Assembly: GCA_934086815.1 (NCBI GenBank)
Contig: CAKOIM010000002.1
Span: forward strand, 1 to 64,000
Length of the DNA: 64,000 nt
Source: an uncultured Bacilli bacterium
GTDB lineage: Bacteria > Bacillota_I > Bacilli_A > RF39 > UBA660
Reading direction: 5' to 3'
Shown here: positions 1 through 8,957 of the stretch, in pieces
How positions within the stretch are numbered: the stretch's first letter is position 1
How the letters are laid out: each line of letters opens with the position of its first letter
Notes under the pieces: model-generated
What the model was told of the DNA's origin: nothing
Seen by the model: only the letters and a program-made list of their open reading frames with translations
The model's database searches: none
Program-made: the position numbers and the translations under genes

Positions 1-117
1 ATGTTAGATGAAAGAAATATTCACAATTCAAAATTTGAAAGTATTGGTGACAAAATTAATGTTGGATGTGGTCAAATGGCTGCTTTGAAATTGGAGAGGA
101 TAAAGAAAAATGTATAG
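1..117 (+). CDS. C-terminal end of an unidentified protein, cut by the window edge
   Basis: Frame 1 is open from the first base to a TAG at 115-117, giving 38 residues that end in a basic Lys/Arg-rich helix. An ATG sits at base 1, but the frame probably continues upstream, so I treat it as a 3' fragment. Its last bases overlap the ATG of the next gene (110), typical of translational coupling. I do not recognise the family. Confidence 0.4.
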   Translation: MLDERNIHNSKFESIGDKINVGCGQMAALKLERIKKNV

Positions 118-793
118 TGTTTTATTTAGTAGAATTGAAACGGGAATGGATTTAGTTAGTGATAAATTAAAACAAATAATTCCAAAGGATTCAAAAGTTG
201 CGATTTTTCCTTGGGCATTTCCTGTTGAAATAGATGCTCAAAAATTAGATAATGAATTTTTTAAAAAGGGAGAAAAAAGATATAATAGATATATAAATGA
301 ATTAAAAAAGATAGGCATAAATGAGATTGATATAACTGTGTGCAGTTGTTATAGTGATTCAAAGGAAAAATTAAAAGAAATTATAAAAAATTCTAATGTT
401 ATATTATTACCAGGCGGTAATCCAGAAATGTTTTTTAGTAAAGTTGTTCATGATACTGAGATTCTTTATGATATAAAATATTATAAAGGAATTATAATCG
501 GTGAAAGTGCTGGAACAGAATTACAATTAAAAAGATATTTTATAACAGCAAAAAATAATTTTTATAAGTATTTTTCATTTTATGATGGTTTTGGTGTAAT
601 TAATGATCCATTCTATATCGATGTTCATACGATAAATAATTCAAGATATTTATCTAAATTACAAAAAGTTGCAAATGAGAAGAAAAAAAATATATATGCG
701 ATATATGATGATGGTGCAATGATTTATAATAGAGATACAGAAGAAATAGAATTATTTGGTAATGTTAGAACTTTTAAACCTGAACAAAATTGA
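110..793 (+). CDS. Peptidase S51 / dipeptidase E-like protein
   Basis: A 227-residue cytosolic protein with the class I glutamine-amidotransferase-like fold of the S51 family (PepE, cyanophycinase). LLPGGNPEMF (about 99-108) is the glycine turn, and GESAGTEL (131-138) carries the probable nucleophile Ser133 in place of the Cys of true amidotransferases. DVHT with His173 is a good candidate for the catalytic His. PepE cleaves Asp-X dipeptides; whether this protein has that specificity cannot be read from sequence. It overlaps the end of the preceding frame by 8 bases, suggesting an operon reaching in from the left. The family call is fairly secure, the substrate unknown. Confidence 0.7.
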   Translation: MYSVLFSRIETGMDLVSDKLKQIIPKDSKVAIFPWAFPVEIDAQKLDNEFFKKGEKRYNRYINELKKIGINEIDITVCSCYSDSKEKLKEIIKNSNVILLPGGNPEMFFSKVVHDTEILYDIKYYKGIIIGESAGTELQLKRYFITAKNNFYKYFSFYDGFGVINDPFYIDVHTINNSRYLSKLQKVANEKKKNIYAIYDDGAMIYNRDTEEIELFGNVRTFKPEQN

Positions 794-906
794 ATTTATT
801 AAATATAGATAATGGGATACAATATATTTGTTTAAATGTTATGATTACGACATGAAAGTATTTTAACAATTAAATAAAAAATGTTGTTTAACTTTCTCTA
901 CTAGAT

Positions 907-1377
907 TTAAATATTATATCTTTTTATGAGAACATTAATATCTGAGAAAGTAATATTTGATGTTGTGACATTTTCAATTTCGGTTTTTACTTGTAGATTT
1001 ATTGGATTAGTTACTTAAATAACAGTTACTCCACAAAAAGTCATATTCGGAGTATTTTCTTTTTTTAGTTCAAAAACTAAATTGTTTATATTTTGATTAT
1101 TAGTTATATCATATAAAGAAAATGATGCCCCATTAGTTTCGGTTACGCCAGTAATTTTGCCATATGCGGATCCTGCTACTGTTGTTTCGGGAATGTTTAC
1201 AAAAAATAAGGTGTTATATAATATTGGTTCTAATGACGAATCCCCTTTATCGACTTTAGGCCCTGGTTCAAGTTCCCCTTTATCACCCTTGGGGCCTTTG
1301 AGTCCTTGTATACATTGGTATCTAATATTCTTGTTGTATTCTTTTATTTTCTTTTTAATTTTATCATAATTGTTCAT
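907..1377 (-). pseudogene. Decayed collagen-like surface protein with an in-frame stop
   Basis: The intact part starts at ATG 1377 behind an AGAAAGGAG ribosome site. Its N-terminus (MNNYDKIKKKIKEYNK) resembles that of the intact collagen-like protein at 20624, including the Tyr-x-Cys-Ile-Gln-Gly junction into a Gly-X-Y tract. Here the tract is short and broken (GPKGDKGELEPGPK), unlike the long regular tracts of the paralogue. A TAA at 1015-1017 ends the frame, but the same frame continues for 35 sensible codons to a TAA at 907-909. This looks like a nonsense mutation rather than a natural end. A CATAATATA element before the leader resembles a sigma-K -10. It is probably a dying spore-surface paralogue. 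Confidence 0.6.
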
Positions 1378-1464
1378 GAATAAACTCCTTTCTTTATATA
1401 TTATGTTATTTTTATTAACTTGAATTAACCAGTGATAAAATGGTTTTCTTTTTTTTATAAAGTG

Positions 1465-1473
1465 TGTTATACT
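1465..1473 (+). promoter_or_regulatory. Extended -10 promoter of the sensor kinase gene
   Basis: TGTTATACT matches the extended -10 form TGnTATAAT with one change. It lies about 20 bases before the chosen kinase start at 1495. No convincing -35 is seen. Confidence 0.5.
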
Positions 1474-1494
1474 TTCTATAAGGTAGTGATTAAA

Positions 1495-3327
1495 ATGATG
1501 TTTATAGGAATTTCTCTAATTACTTGTAGTATAGTATATAGTGTATTAGTAATGGCTGTGTTTTTTTCAAAACCTAGGTTGAGTTCGCATGAAACAAAAT
1601 TTTACAAAAAAATATTATATGCTAATTTAGCAAATTTAATATTGGAACTGGGTTGTTTTCTTACAATTGCTCATGCCTCTATAATTCCTTTCTTAGCAGC
1701 CGTAGTAAGTAGATTGTTTCTATTTTCATTGCTTATTTGGAACATTTATTTTACACTTTATGTATTTCACATTTGTTTTATAGAAAAAAAACAAAAAAAG
1801 TTACTTAGTTTTATTGTGAATTTAGAACTTGTCTTATATATAGCTGCCACTTTAATAGTTAGTTTTTCTCCTTTGTATTATTTTTATGAAAATAATGTAA
1901 TGTATTCTTATGGGTTTGGAGCAGATTTCGTTTCATTGATATATAGTCTTAATTTAATTTTAGCTTTGATAGCGGCGATAAAAAATTATAAAAAGATAGC
2001 TGTAAAAAAATTATTGCCATTATTTGCTTTAGTATTTTTAATCGGAATATGTATATTAATTAGAGCTATAGAACCGGGTTTAAATATTCTTTCATGTATT
2101 ATGGCTTTTATAACTTTGTTTATGTATTTTACAATTGAAAATCCAGATTTAAAAATGATCGAAGAATTAAATGTAGCAAAAGATCAAGCTGAAAAAGCGA
2201 ATCAAGCTAAAACAGAGTTTTTATCAAGCATGTCACATGAAATTAGAACTCCGTTAAATGCTATTGTTGGTTTTAGTAATATTTTATTGGAAGATAAAAG
2301 CTTACCTGATAGTGCTAAAGATGAAGTTCAAGATATTGTAATGGCTTCGGATAATTTACTTGAAATTGTAAATGGAATTTTAGATATATCTAAGATAGAA
2401 GCTGGTAAATTAGAAATTGTTAATACTGAATATGATGTAAAGAAGGTTTTAAATGAACTTACTGCGTTATCTAGAGGAAGACTAGGAGAAAAACCAATAG
2501 AATTTATTGTTAAGTTTGATGAAAGTATTCCCCCAGTATTATATGGGGATGCCGGAAGACTTAAACAGATATGTGTTAATATATTAACTAATGCTATAAA
2601 ATATACAAAAAAAGGAAGTATTGTATTTAGTGTTAATTCAGTTAAAAAAGATGGAATATGTAGATTAATTATTTCTGTAGAAGATACTGGAATAGGAATA
2701 AAACAAGAAAACATTAGTAAGCTATTTAATAAGTTTGAAAGATTAGATTTAGAAGATAATGTAACTATTGAAGGGACTGGATTAGGACTTGCTATTACTA
2801 AAAAGTTAGTTGATTTAATGCATGGTAAAATTGTTGTTCAAAGTGTTTTTGGCAAGGGATCAAAATTTACAGTATCCATAGATCAAAGAATTGTTGAAAA
2901 TCCAACTATTAAAGTTGAGGCTAGTGAAAAAGGTAAAAATGATATAAAAGTAAAAGATAAATTGGTTTTAGTCGTAGACGATAATAAGATTAATTTAAAA
3001 GTTGCTGAGCGTTTACTTAGTACTTATGGTTTAAATATCGAATGTGTTGATAGTGGCTTTGCCTGTATTGAAAATTTGAAAAATAATAAAATGTATGATT
3101 TAATATTAATGGATGATATGATGCCTAAGATGAGTGGAGTAGAAACACTTAAGAAAATAAAAACAGAAATAGATAATTTTTCTATTCCAACAATCGCTCT
3201 TACAGCTAATGCTTTAACTGGGGAAAGAGAAAAATATTTAGCAAGTGGCTTTGATGATTATTTAGCTAAGCCTATAAATAAAGATGAATTAAATAAAGTA
3301 ATAAATAAATATTTAAATGATAATTAA
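1495..3327 (+). CDS. Membrane hybrid sensor histidine kinase
   Basis: A 610-residue inner-membrane hybrid kinase. The first ~215 residues form about seven hydrophobic segments, followed by a short coiled coil. The HisKA H-box [12 protein letters not shown] has phospho-acceptor His248. A HATPase domain follows (N box around [10 protein letters not shown] boxes DTGIGI and GTGLGL), then a C-terminal receiver domain ([10 protein letters not shown], acceptor Asp540 in LILMDDMMP, invariant Lys in LAKPIN). No DNA-binding output is present, so phosphate probably passes to the HPt-receiver protein directly downstream. Start: ATG 1495 has AGGTAGTGAT upstream. An in-frame GTG at 1432 was rejected because it precedes the promoter and lies in the loop of a small hairpin. 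The signal sensed is unknown. Confidence 0.85.
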   Translation: MMFIGISLITCSIVYSVLVMAVFFSKPRLSSHETKFYKKILYANLANLILELGCFLTIAHASIIPFLAAVVSRLFLFSLLIWNIYFTLYVFHICFIEKKQKKLLSFIVNLELVLYIAATLIVSFSPLYYFYENNVMYSYGFGADFVSLIYSLNLILALIAAIKNYKKIAVKKLLPLFALVFLIGICILIRAIEPGLNILSCIMAFITLFMYFTIENPDLKMIEELNVAKDQAEKANQAKTEFLSSMSHEIRTPLNAIVGFSNILLEDKSLPDSAKDEVQDIVMASDNLLEIVNGILDISKIEAGKLEIVNTEYDVKKVLNELTALSRGRLGEKPIEFIVKFDESIPPVLYGDAGRLKQICVNILTNAIKYTKKGSIVFSVNSVKKDGICRLIISVEDTGIGIKQENISKLFNKFERLDLEDNVTIEGTGLGLAITKKLVDLMHGKIVVQSVFGKGSKFTVSIDQRIVENPTIKVEASEKGKNDIKVKDKLVLVVDDNKINLKVAERLLSTYGLNIECVDSGFACIENLKNNKMYDLILMDDMMPKMSGVETLKKIKTEIDNFSIPTIALTANALTGEREKYLASGFDDYLAKPINKDELNKVINKYLNDN

Positions 3328-3341
3328 AGGAGATAAATGTT

Positions 3342-4124
3342 ATGAAAGATGTAAATATTTTAATTGAAAATGGGGCTAATGTAAAAAAGGCTTTGGAGTT
3401 ATTCGGAGATATGGAAACTTATGATCAAACTTTAGAGGTATTCTTAAGTGAAGTTCCAGATAAGGTAAAAAAAATAAAAAATTATAAAACAATCGGAGAT
3501 ATGGCAAATTATGCAATTTTAGTTCATTCTTTAAAAAGTGATGCTAGGTATTTTGGATTTGAAAAATTAGCTGAATTAGCTTATGACCATGAACTTAAGA
3601 GTAAAGCTAATGATATGTATTATGTAACAGAACATTTTGAGGAATTAATGATGGAAACTAATAGAATAATTAATTTAGTAAAAAAATATATGGGTGTAGG
3701 TTCTATTAGTGAAGAAGAATATAAAAAACCGGTAGTTACAAATGATAAAACCATTTTAGTAGTGGATGATTCTAATATTATAAGTAACTTTATTGCTAAA
3801 ATTTTGGGTGATTCTTTCGTAGTTATCGTGGCAAATGATGGAAAAGAAGCATTAGATTTACTTGAAGATCAAGAAAAAAGAAAAAATATTAAAGCTATGT
3901 TACTTGATTTAAATATGCCTAATGTAGATGGCTTTCAAGTACTTGAATATTTAAAACAAAATGATTTATTTAAAGTTGTTCCAACTTCAATAATAACAGG
4001 TGTTGATGATAAAGAATCTATTGATAAAGCTTTTAAATATCAAATAATTGATATATTGTTAAAACCATTTAATGAAAGAGATGTTAAAAAGATTTTAGAA
4101 AAAACTTTAAATAGTAATATATAG
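3342..4124 (+). CDS. HPt-receiver phosphorelay protein
   Basis: A 260-residue cytosolic protein. The N-terminal four-helix HPt domain has LVHSLKSDARYFG with acceptor His62. A receiver domain from about 135 has the acidic pair in VVDDSN, acceptor Asp189 in LLDLNMP, and Lys in LLKPFN. It starts 14 bases after the kinase stop behind AAGGAGAT, so the two are cotranscribed. The pair provides His-Asp-His-Asp, a full phosphorelay, but no transcription factor or GGDEF output is nearby. The final output must be unlinked or act by protein contact. Domain calls are secure. Confidence 0.85.
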   Translation: MKDVNILIENGANVKKALELFGDMETYDQTLEVFLSEVPDKVKKIKNYKTIGDMANYAILVHSLKSDARYFGFEKLAELAYDHELKSKANDMYYVTEHFEELMMETNRIINLVKKYMGVGSISEEEYKKPVVTNDKTILVVDDSNIISNFIAKILGDSFVVIVANDGKEALDLLEDQEKRKNIKAMLLDLNMPNVDGFQVLEYLKQNDLFKVVPTSIITGVDDKESIDKAFKYQIIDILLKPFNERDVKKILEKTLNSNI

Positions 4125-4134
4125 TAATTTTAAT

Positions 4135-4177
4135 AAAAATAACAAATGGATTTTATTCTATTTGTTATTTTTGTCTT
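4135..4177 (+). terminator. Terminator of the phosphorelay operon
   Basis: A perfect 13-bp stem (AAAAATAACAAAT, 4135-4147, with 4160-4172) closes a 12-base loop and ends in a T-rich arm. It lies just after the stop of the HPt-receiver gene. Confidence 0.8.
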
Positions 4178-4202
4178 TCAAAGAAATTTTGTCAAAAAAA
4201 GC

Positions 4203-4232
4203 TTGACAAGAAAAGTAAGAATATCTTACAAT
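4203..4232 (+). promoter_or_regulatory. Sigma-A promoter of the first tandem surface-protein gene
   Basis: TTGACA (4203-4208), an 18-base spacer, then TACAAT (4227-4232). The same promoter is nearly repeated at 5586-5615 before the paralogue, so promoter, leader and gene were duplicated together. Confidence 0.75.
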
Positions 4233-4240
4233 TTAAATAT

Positions 4241-4297
4241 AAGAGGCTTCAGGTAAAGAGGCTTCAGGTAAAGAGACTTCAGGTAAAGAGGCTTCAG
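4241..4297 (+). repeat. 15-bp tandem repeat in the leader (3.8 copies)
   Basis: AAGAGGCTTCAGGTA is repeated at 4241, 4256 and 4271 (third copy with one change), plus a 12-base partial copy at 4286. It lies between the promoter and the ribosome site, so copy number would change leader length, not the reading frame. Each copy carries a GAGG that resembles a ribosome-binding core. Confidence 0.9.
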
Positions 4298-4316
4298 AAA
4301 GGGAAAGTCTTTTTGT

Positions 4317-5558
4317 ATGCGAAAATTTATTGTGAGTGTGGTCGTGGCTTTGGTAGTGTCATGTGGGGCAAGTTTCTATGTTTATAAGACTAATTATGCG
4401 AGTGAAACATATGAAAATAAAGAAATTAAGAATGATAGTAATATGTTAAGTATGATGTTAGAAACAAGTGCTGGATCTGGTGAATATCAACAGACTACGG
4501 CAAGTTCATGGCCAAATGAGGATTATATATTTAATTCAGAATTAAGTAAATGTAAGAATGGCAGTAATCTTAAATGGGATAGTAAAAATAAACAAGTAAT
4601 ATTTGATGGTAATAGTATAGATAAATGCTATGTATATTTTGATAAATATGTTCCTACTTTGGCTAATCATATAAAAAGATTATATACTGGTATTCAAGGA
4701 GAAAATAATTTGTATTATCACAATAGTTCTTTAACAAATGGAGCTGGAGATAATTCATATCGTTATGCAGGATCAAGTGACACTACTAATAATTTTGTCT
4801 GTTTTGGAAGTAATGATGATACATGTCCAATAGATAATTTATACCGAGTCATTGGTGTATTTAATAATAATGTTAAGTTAATAAAATATGATTATGCCAA
4901 AACAGCGTTATTAGGTAGCAATGGGGATTATAGTACAAGTTATGCTAATACAGGTTTTGCTCAAAGTACATTAGGAAATAATTTAGTTTCTGATATTGGA
5001 GCTTATTCTTGGAATTATAAGAGCATAAATACTGGTTATGGAGTTAATCAATGGGATACAAGTTACTTTAATAAAATAAATTTAAATACTAATTATTTAA
5101 ATAATATTGGAACTTCTTGGAGTGATAAAATCGAAACTGTAACTTGGGTAACTGGGGGTAATACTTATGAAAATATAAATGGAGAAATATCTCATAATGT
5201 GTATCAAAACGAAATTATTTCTCCGGTTTCTTCATCAACTTATGATGCAAAAGTAGGACTAATGTATGCAAGTGATTACGGTTTTGCTGCTCCCCCAAAT
5301 GTGTGGTTAACAATATTAGGTAATTATCTTTATCAAAGTATAAAAGATGTAAATTGGATGTACATGGGGTTAGTAGAATGGACTATTACTAGAAGAAGTG
5401 ATTATGACAATATAGCATTTGGCATTGGCGAAACTGGAAACGTTGGTAATAGTTATTGTAGTAATGTTCATGCTGCAAGGCCTGTATTCTATTTGAAAAA
5501 AACTATAATGTATAAATCAGGAGATGGAACAAAAAATAATCCATTTAGAGTAGAGTAA
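4317..5558 (+). CDS. Surface protein with lectin-like C-terminal domain, tandem copy 1
   Basis: A 413-residue exported protein. The N-terminus (basic residues, then about 18 hydrophobic ones) is an uncleaved anchor or signal peptide. Residues ~45-115 form a small two-Cys module starting near METSAGSGEYQ and ending in CYVYFDK. From ~140 runs the module shared with the proteins at 5685, 12420 and 38653: SYRYAGSS, NFVCFG, LYRVIGVF, VKLIKYDYAK, VGLMYASDYG, WMYMGLVEWT and RPVFYLK. The region between EWT and RPV differs most between paralogues. The pattern recalls DUF6273/FGE-like C-type-lectin folds, which is my inference. No sortase motif or C-terminal membrane segment is present, so anchoring must be N-terminal. 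GAAAGGG lies 13 bases before the ATG, a long spacing. The ligand is unknown. Confidence 0.7.
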   Translation: MRKFIVSVVVALVVSCGASFYVYKTNYASETYENKEIKNDSNMLSMMLETSAGSGEYQQTTASSWPNEDYIFNSELSKCKNGSNLKWDSKNKQVIFDGNSIDKCYVYFDKYVPTLANHIKRLYTGIQGENNLYYHNSSLTNGAGDNSYRYAGSSDTTNNFVCFGSNDDTCPIDNLYRVIGVFNNNVKLIKYDYAKTALLGSNGDYSTSYANTGFAQSTLGNNLVSDIGAYSWNYKSINTGYGVNQWDTSYFNKINLNTNYLNNIGTSWSDKIETVTWVTGGNTYENINGEISHNVYQNEIISPVSSSTYDAKVGLMYASDYGFAAPPNVWLTILGNYLYQSIKDVNWMYMGLVEWTITRRSDYDNIAFGIGETGNVGNSYCSNVHAARPVFYLKKTIMYKSGDGTKNNPFRVE

Positions 5559-5585
5559 AATATTAAATTAATTTTGTTAAAAGGC

Positions 5586-5615
5586 TTGACAGGAAATATA
5601 AGAATATCTTACAAT
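5586..5615 (+). promoter_or_regulatory. Sigma-A promoter of the second tandem surface-protein gene
   Basis: TTGACA (5586-5591), an 18-base spacer, then TACAAT (5610-5615). It is a near copy of the promoter at 4203-4232, including the AAGAATATCT spacer end. Confidence 0.75.
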
Positions 5616-5623
5616 CTAAATAT

Positions 5624-5665
5624 AAGAGGCTTCGAGTTAAGAGGCTTCGAGTTAAGAGGCTTCGG
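5624..5665 (+). repeat. 15-bp tandem repeat in the leader (2.8 copies)
   Basis: AAGAGGCTTCGAGTT occurs at 5624 and 5639, with a 12-base partial copy at 5654. It has the same first ten bases and period as the array at 4241-4297 but a different tail and copy number, so the two arrays have evolved separately since the duplication. Confidence 0.9.
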
Positions 5666-5684
5666 AAAGGGAAAGTCTTTTTGT

Positions 5685-6932
5685 ATGCAAAAATTTATTG
5701 TGAAAGTAGTTGTGGCTTTGGTAGTGTTATGTGGGGCAGGTTTCTATGTTTACAAGACTAATGATGTGAATGAAACATATGAAAATAATGAAATTAAAAA
5801 TAATAGTAATATGTTAAGCATGATGCTAGAAACAAGTGCTGGATCTGGAGAGTATCAAAAGACTTCGGCAAGTACATGGCCAACGGAAGGTTATGTTTTT
5901 AATGAATCGCTATCTAAATGTGAAAAAGGGAGTAGTTTAAGTTGGGATTATGATAAAAAACAAGTTATATTTGAAGGAAATTCAAAAGATGATTGTTATA
6001 TTTATTTTGATAAAAGTATACCATTAAGCAATTATGTAATATCTCAATACACAAAAATTCAAGGTGAAAATAATCTTTATTTTCATGATAGTAATTTGGA
6101 AAATGGAGCTAAAGATGGATCGTATAGATACGCTGGAAGTAGTGAAACCACAAACAACTTTGTGTGCTTTGGATATGATTCCACCGATGGAACATGCCCA
6201 ACAGATTATTTATATAGAATAATCGGAGTATTTGATAACGAAGTAAAACTAGTAAAATATGATTATGCAAAATCTAGTTTACTCGGAACAGATGGTGATT
6301 ATGTAAATACATATGAATTAGTTGGATGGGGCATGAGTACTAAAGGAAATAATATATTATCTGATATTGGTGCATATTATTGGAATACTAACGCTAGTGA
6401 TAATTTATGGAGTAAAAGTAAATTAAATATTGTAAATCTAAATATTAATTATTTAAATCATATAGAAAGCAGATGGAAAAATTTAATTTCAACACACACA
6501 TGGAAAGTCGGAGGAAATACATGGGATAATATTATTCTAACAACAGTAGTAGAAACTTTTAAAAATGAAATAACTTCACCAGCTACTAACATAACATATG
6601 ATGCTAAAATAGGTTTAATGTATGTAAGTGATTATGGTTATGCCGCTTCACCTAGTGCGTGGGGTATTCCACTTTTTAATAATAATGAAAATGATTATAG
6701 ATCTTCAAATGTAACAAGTGTCAATTGGTTGTATATGGGACTTTCGGAATGGACTGTAATGCCATCTACAAGTCTAAGTACTCACTCTTATTTTGTTTCT
6801 AATCATGGTTATGTTGAATGCAGTAAGGTTAATTATCCAGCTTTAGCAATTAGACCAGTGTTTTATCTTGAGTATGATGTATCTTATGGGGGTGGAATTG
6901 GTACTAAAATAAAACCAATAATAATAAAATAA
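5685..6932 (+). CDS. Surface protein with lectin-like C-terminal domain, tandem copy 2
   Basis: A 415-residue paralogue of the protein at 4317 with the same layout. It has an N-terminal anchor (MQKFIVKVVVALVVLCGAGF), the ETSAGSGEYQ two-Cys module, and the C-terminal module with SYRYAGSS, LYRIIGVFD, IGLMYVSDYG, WLYMGLSEWT and RPVFYLE. The segment between EWT and RPV is unrelated to that of copy 1, while the flanks are conserved, a pattern expected of a binding face under diversifying selection. Start: ATG 5685, equivalent to that of copy 1. The frame is open upstream to 5574 through the tandem repeat, but that stretch contains the promoter and is not translated. The exact role is unknown. Confidence 0.7.
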   Translation: MQKFIVKVVVALVVLCGAGFYVYKTNDVNETYENNEIKNNSNMLSMMLETSAGSGEYQKTSASTWPTEGYVFNESLSKCEKGSSLSWDYDKKQVIFEGNSKDDCYIYFDKSIPLSNYVISQYTKIQGENNLYFHDSNLENGAKDGSYRYAGSSETTNNFVCFGYDSTDGTCPTDYLYRIIGVFDNEVKLVKYDYAKSSLLGTDGDYVNTYELVGWGMSTKGNNILSDIGAYYWNTNASDNLWSKSKLNIVNLNINYLNHIESRWKNLISTHTWKVGGNTWDNIILTTVVETFKNEITSPATNITYDAKIGLMYVSDYGYAASPSAWGIPLFNNNENDYRSSNVTSVNWLYMGLSEWTVMPSTSLSTHSYFVSNHGYVECSKVNYPALAIRPVFYLEYDVSYGGGIGTKIKPIIIK

Positions 6933-6934
6933 AA

Positions 6935-6948
6935 GATGCTTAAGCATC
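6935..6948 (-). terminator. Terminator of trmB
   Basis: The palindrome GATGCTTAAGCATC overlaps the trmB stop codon and is followed on the minus strand by a T-rich run. It can fold as a 5-bp stem with a TTAA loop. Confidence 0.6.
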
Positions 6949-7578
6949 AAACTTAGCATCTACATAATATATTGGTCTTCCTTCTTTTTCGTATTGTTTT
7001 TCAAAGTCAGTCATAATATTTTCAATATTTCTTTCGTCATTATGAAGGTCTAAACTAACTTTATTAAATATATACCAGTAATTTGATAGTGTTTCTAAAG
7101 AATAAGCAAATAAACCTTTGTTATCGGTTTTTAAAATAATGTGCTTATTCTTTTTAAATATTCTATCGTATAATTTTAAATAAGATTCATGAGTAAATCT
7201 ATTTTTTTCATCTCTTTTTTTAGGCCATGGTTCTGAAAATGTTAAATAAATTGTATCTATTTCTTTACCAAATATATTTATTATATTTCTTGCACCATCA
7301 TTAATTAGTTTTAAGTTATTTAGTTTTTCACGTTCCACATTTAATGCGGCAGTGGCCGTTTGGTTAACATTTAATTCTAAACCTATAAAATTAATATTTG
7401 GATATTTTCTAGCCATATTAATAATAAAACTTCCTCGACCCATTCCAAGTTCTAAATATATTGGATTATGATTTTGAAATAAATCATGCCATTTATTTTT
7501 ATATTTAGTTGGATTTTTAATACAGTATTTACTGTTTAATACTATTTGTTCTGCATTTTTAACTTTATTATATTCCAT
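6940..7578 (-). CDS. trmB: tRNA (guanine-N7)-methyltransferase TrmB
   Basis: A 212-residue SAM-dependent enzyme that makes m7G46 in the variable loop of tRNA. The SAM site is LELGMGRGSF (about 42-51). Family signatures are IGLELN (65-70), DGARNI and the catalytic/tRNA-binding TFSEPWPKKR (113-122). The length is normal and the ATG follows GCGAGGTAA. It is transcribed convergently to the surface-protein pair and divergently from obg, with which it shares overlapping -35 elements. Confidence 0.95.
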   Translation of the reverse strand: MEYNKVKNAEQIVLNSKYCIKNPTKYKNKWHDLFQNHNPIYLELGMGRGSFIINMARKYPNINFIGLELNVNQTATAALNVEREKLNNLKLINDGARNIINIFGKEIDTIYLTFSEPWPKKRDEKNRFTHESYLKLYDRIFKKNKHIILKTDNKGLFAYSLETLSNYWYIFNKVSLDLHNDERNIENIMTDFEKQYEKEGRPIYYVDAKFDA

Positions 7579-7596
7579 ATTTACCTCGCTTTTTCC

Positions 7597-7648
7597 ATTA
7601 TAACATGTATTTATATCAGTTGTAAATTAAACTTAAATGTGATAAACT
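7597..7648. promoter_or_regulatory. Divergent trmB / obg promoters with overlapping -35 elements
   Basis: Minus strand: TTTACA (7626-7621), an 18-base spacer, TATAAT (7602-7597) with an upstream TG. Plus strand: TTGTAA (7620-7625), a 17-base spacer, TAAACT (7643-7648). The two -35 hexamers cover the same five bases on opposite strands, so polymerase binding at one should exclude the other. Confidence 0.6.
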
Positions 7649-7685
7649 TAATTTGAATTTATTTCTTAAAAAAGGAGGTTATTTT

Positions 7686-8948
7686 ATGTTTGTTGATGAA
7701 CTTACAATAAAATTAATGGCAGGTCCAGGCGGAGATGGATGTACATCATTTCGAAGAGAAAAATTTGTTCCTATGGGTGGACCAGATGGGGGAAATGGTG
7801 GCCGTGGTGCTAGTATTATTTTTCGAGTTGATAAAAATTTAAAAACTTTGGTTGATTTAAGCTATAAAAAAATTATTAAAGCTCCGAAAGGTGAAAATGG
7901 AAAAGGCTCTAATAAGTATGGGAAAAATGCTGAAAATATAATTATTCGTGTTCCGGAGGGAACAACGGTTTTTGATAAAGAAACAAATGAAGTTATTGTA
8001 GATTTAATAAAGGACCAAGATGAATTTGTTGTAGCTCGTGGGGGCCGTGGTGGAAAAGGAAACAGATCTTTTGCTACACATGATGTACCTGCGCCAAAAT
8101 TTAGTGAAAAAGGAGAACCAGGGGAAATTAAAGAAGTTAGATTAGAACTTAAAGTTTTAGCTGATGTTGGTTTAATTGGAATGCCGAGTGTAGGAAAATC
8201 AACATTATTATCAGTAATATCAGCGTCAAAACCTAAAATTGCTGCTTATCACTTTACAACTCTTAGTCCTAATTTAGGGGTAGTTAAACTAAAGGGAAGT
8301 TCTTTTGTAATGGCAGATTTACCAGGATTAATAAAAGGGGCTAGTGAAGGAGTTGGTCTTGGACTTACATTTTTACGTCATGCTATGCGAACAAAAATAT
8401 TAGCTCATGTAATTGATATGGGGGCTAGCGAAGGAAGAGATCCACTTGAAGATTACCAAATAATAAGGGATGAAATAGAAAAATATAGTGAGTATTTAAA
8501 AAATAAAAAAGAAATAGTTATTGCTAGTAAAATGGATTTGCCAGATGCCCAAAGCAACTTAGAAAAATTTAAAGCTAAGTATAAAGATTTAACCGTAGTA
8601 CCAATAAGTGCATATACAATGGATGGAATTCTTGACTTAATAAGTGTTTTAAGTGACAATTTAAAAGAAATACCTGATGTAAATTTATATGAAACAGATA
8701 CATTTAAAGTATATAAATACGAAGATATTAAACCATATAAAATTACAAAAGATGGTAATATATGGATCGTAAGTGGTAAAGAAATTGAAACATTACTACT
8801 TATGACAAAATTTACGGAAGATGAAGGAGTTTTACGATTTGCACGTAAATTTAAAGGAATGGGTATAGAAGATGAATTAGAAAAACTAGGAGCTAAAAAG
8901 GGTGATGAAGTACAAATACTAGATTATCTATTTATATTTAAAGATTAA
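7686..8948 (+). CDS. obg: Ribosome-assembly GTPase Obg/CgtA
   Basis: A 420-residue essential GTPase acting on the 50S subunit. The N-terminal Gly-rich Obg fold (1-158) contains GGPDGGNGGRG. The G domain has P-loop GMPSVGKST (165-173), DLPGLI, and SKMD as G4. The C-terminal OCT domain covers ~345-420. Start: ATG 7686 after a perfect AAAGGAGGT, giving the family start FVDELTIKL. An earlier in-frame TTG at 7653 has no site. It is followed after 9 bases by ruvA. Confidence 0.97.
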   Translation: MFVDELTIKLMAGPGGDGCTSFRREKFVPMGGPDGGNGGRGASIIFRVDKNLKTLVDLSYKKIIKAPKGENGKGSNKYGKNAENIIIRVPEGTTVFDKETNEVIVDLIKDQDEFVVARGGRGGKGNRSFATHDVPAPKFSEKGEPGEIKEVRLELKVLADVGLIGMPSVGKSTLLSVISASKPKIAAYHFTTLSPNLGVVKLKGSSFVMADLPGLIKGASEGVGLGLTFLRHAMRTKILAHVIDMGASEGRDPLEDYQIIRDEIEKYSEYLKNKKEIVIASKMDLPDAQSNLEKFKAKYKDLTVVPISAYTMDGILDLISVLSDNLKEIPDVNLYETDTFKVYKYEDIKPYKITKDGNIWIVSGKEIETLLLMTKFTEDEGVLRFARKFKGMGIEDELEKLGAKKGDEVQILDYLFIFKD

Positions 8949-8957
8949 GGAGTGAAT

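Noticed and set aside
1432..1494. Longer N-terminus for the histidine kinase from GTG 1432
   Set aside because: The codon lies in a hairpin loop upstream of the promoter -10, and ATG 1495 has a proper ribosome site.
4241..4297. CRISPR-like short repeats
   Set aside because: The 15-bp units are directly adjacent with no spacers and sit in a gene leader; no Cas gene is near.
5574..5684. Longer N-terminus of the second tandem surface protein through the repeats
   Set aside because: That stretch contains the promoter and has no ribosome site. The paralogue starts at the equivalent ATG.
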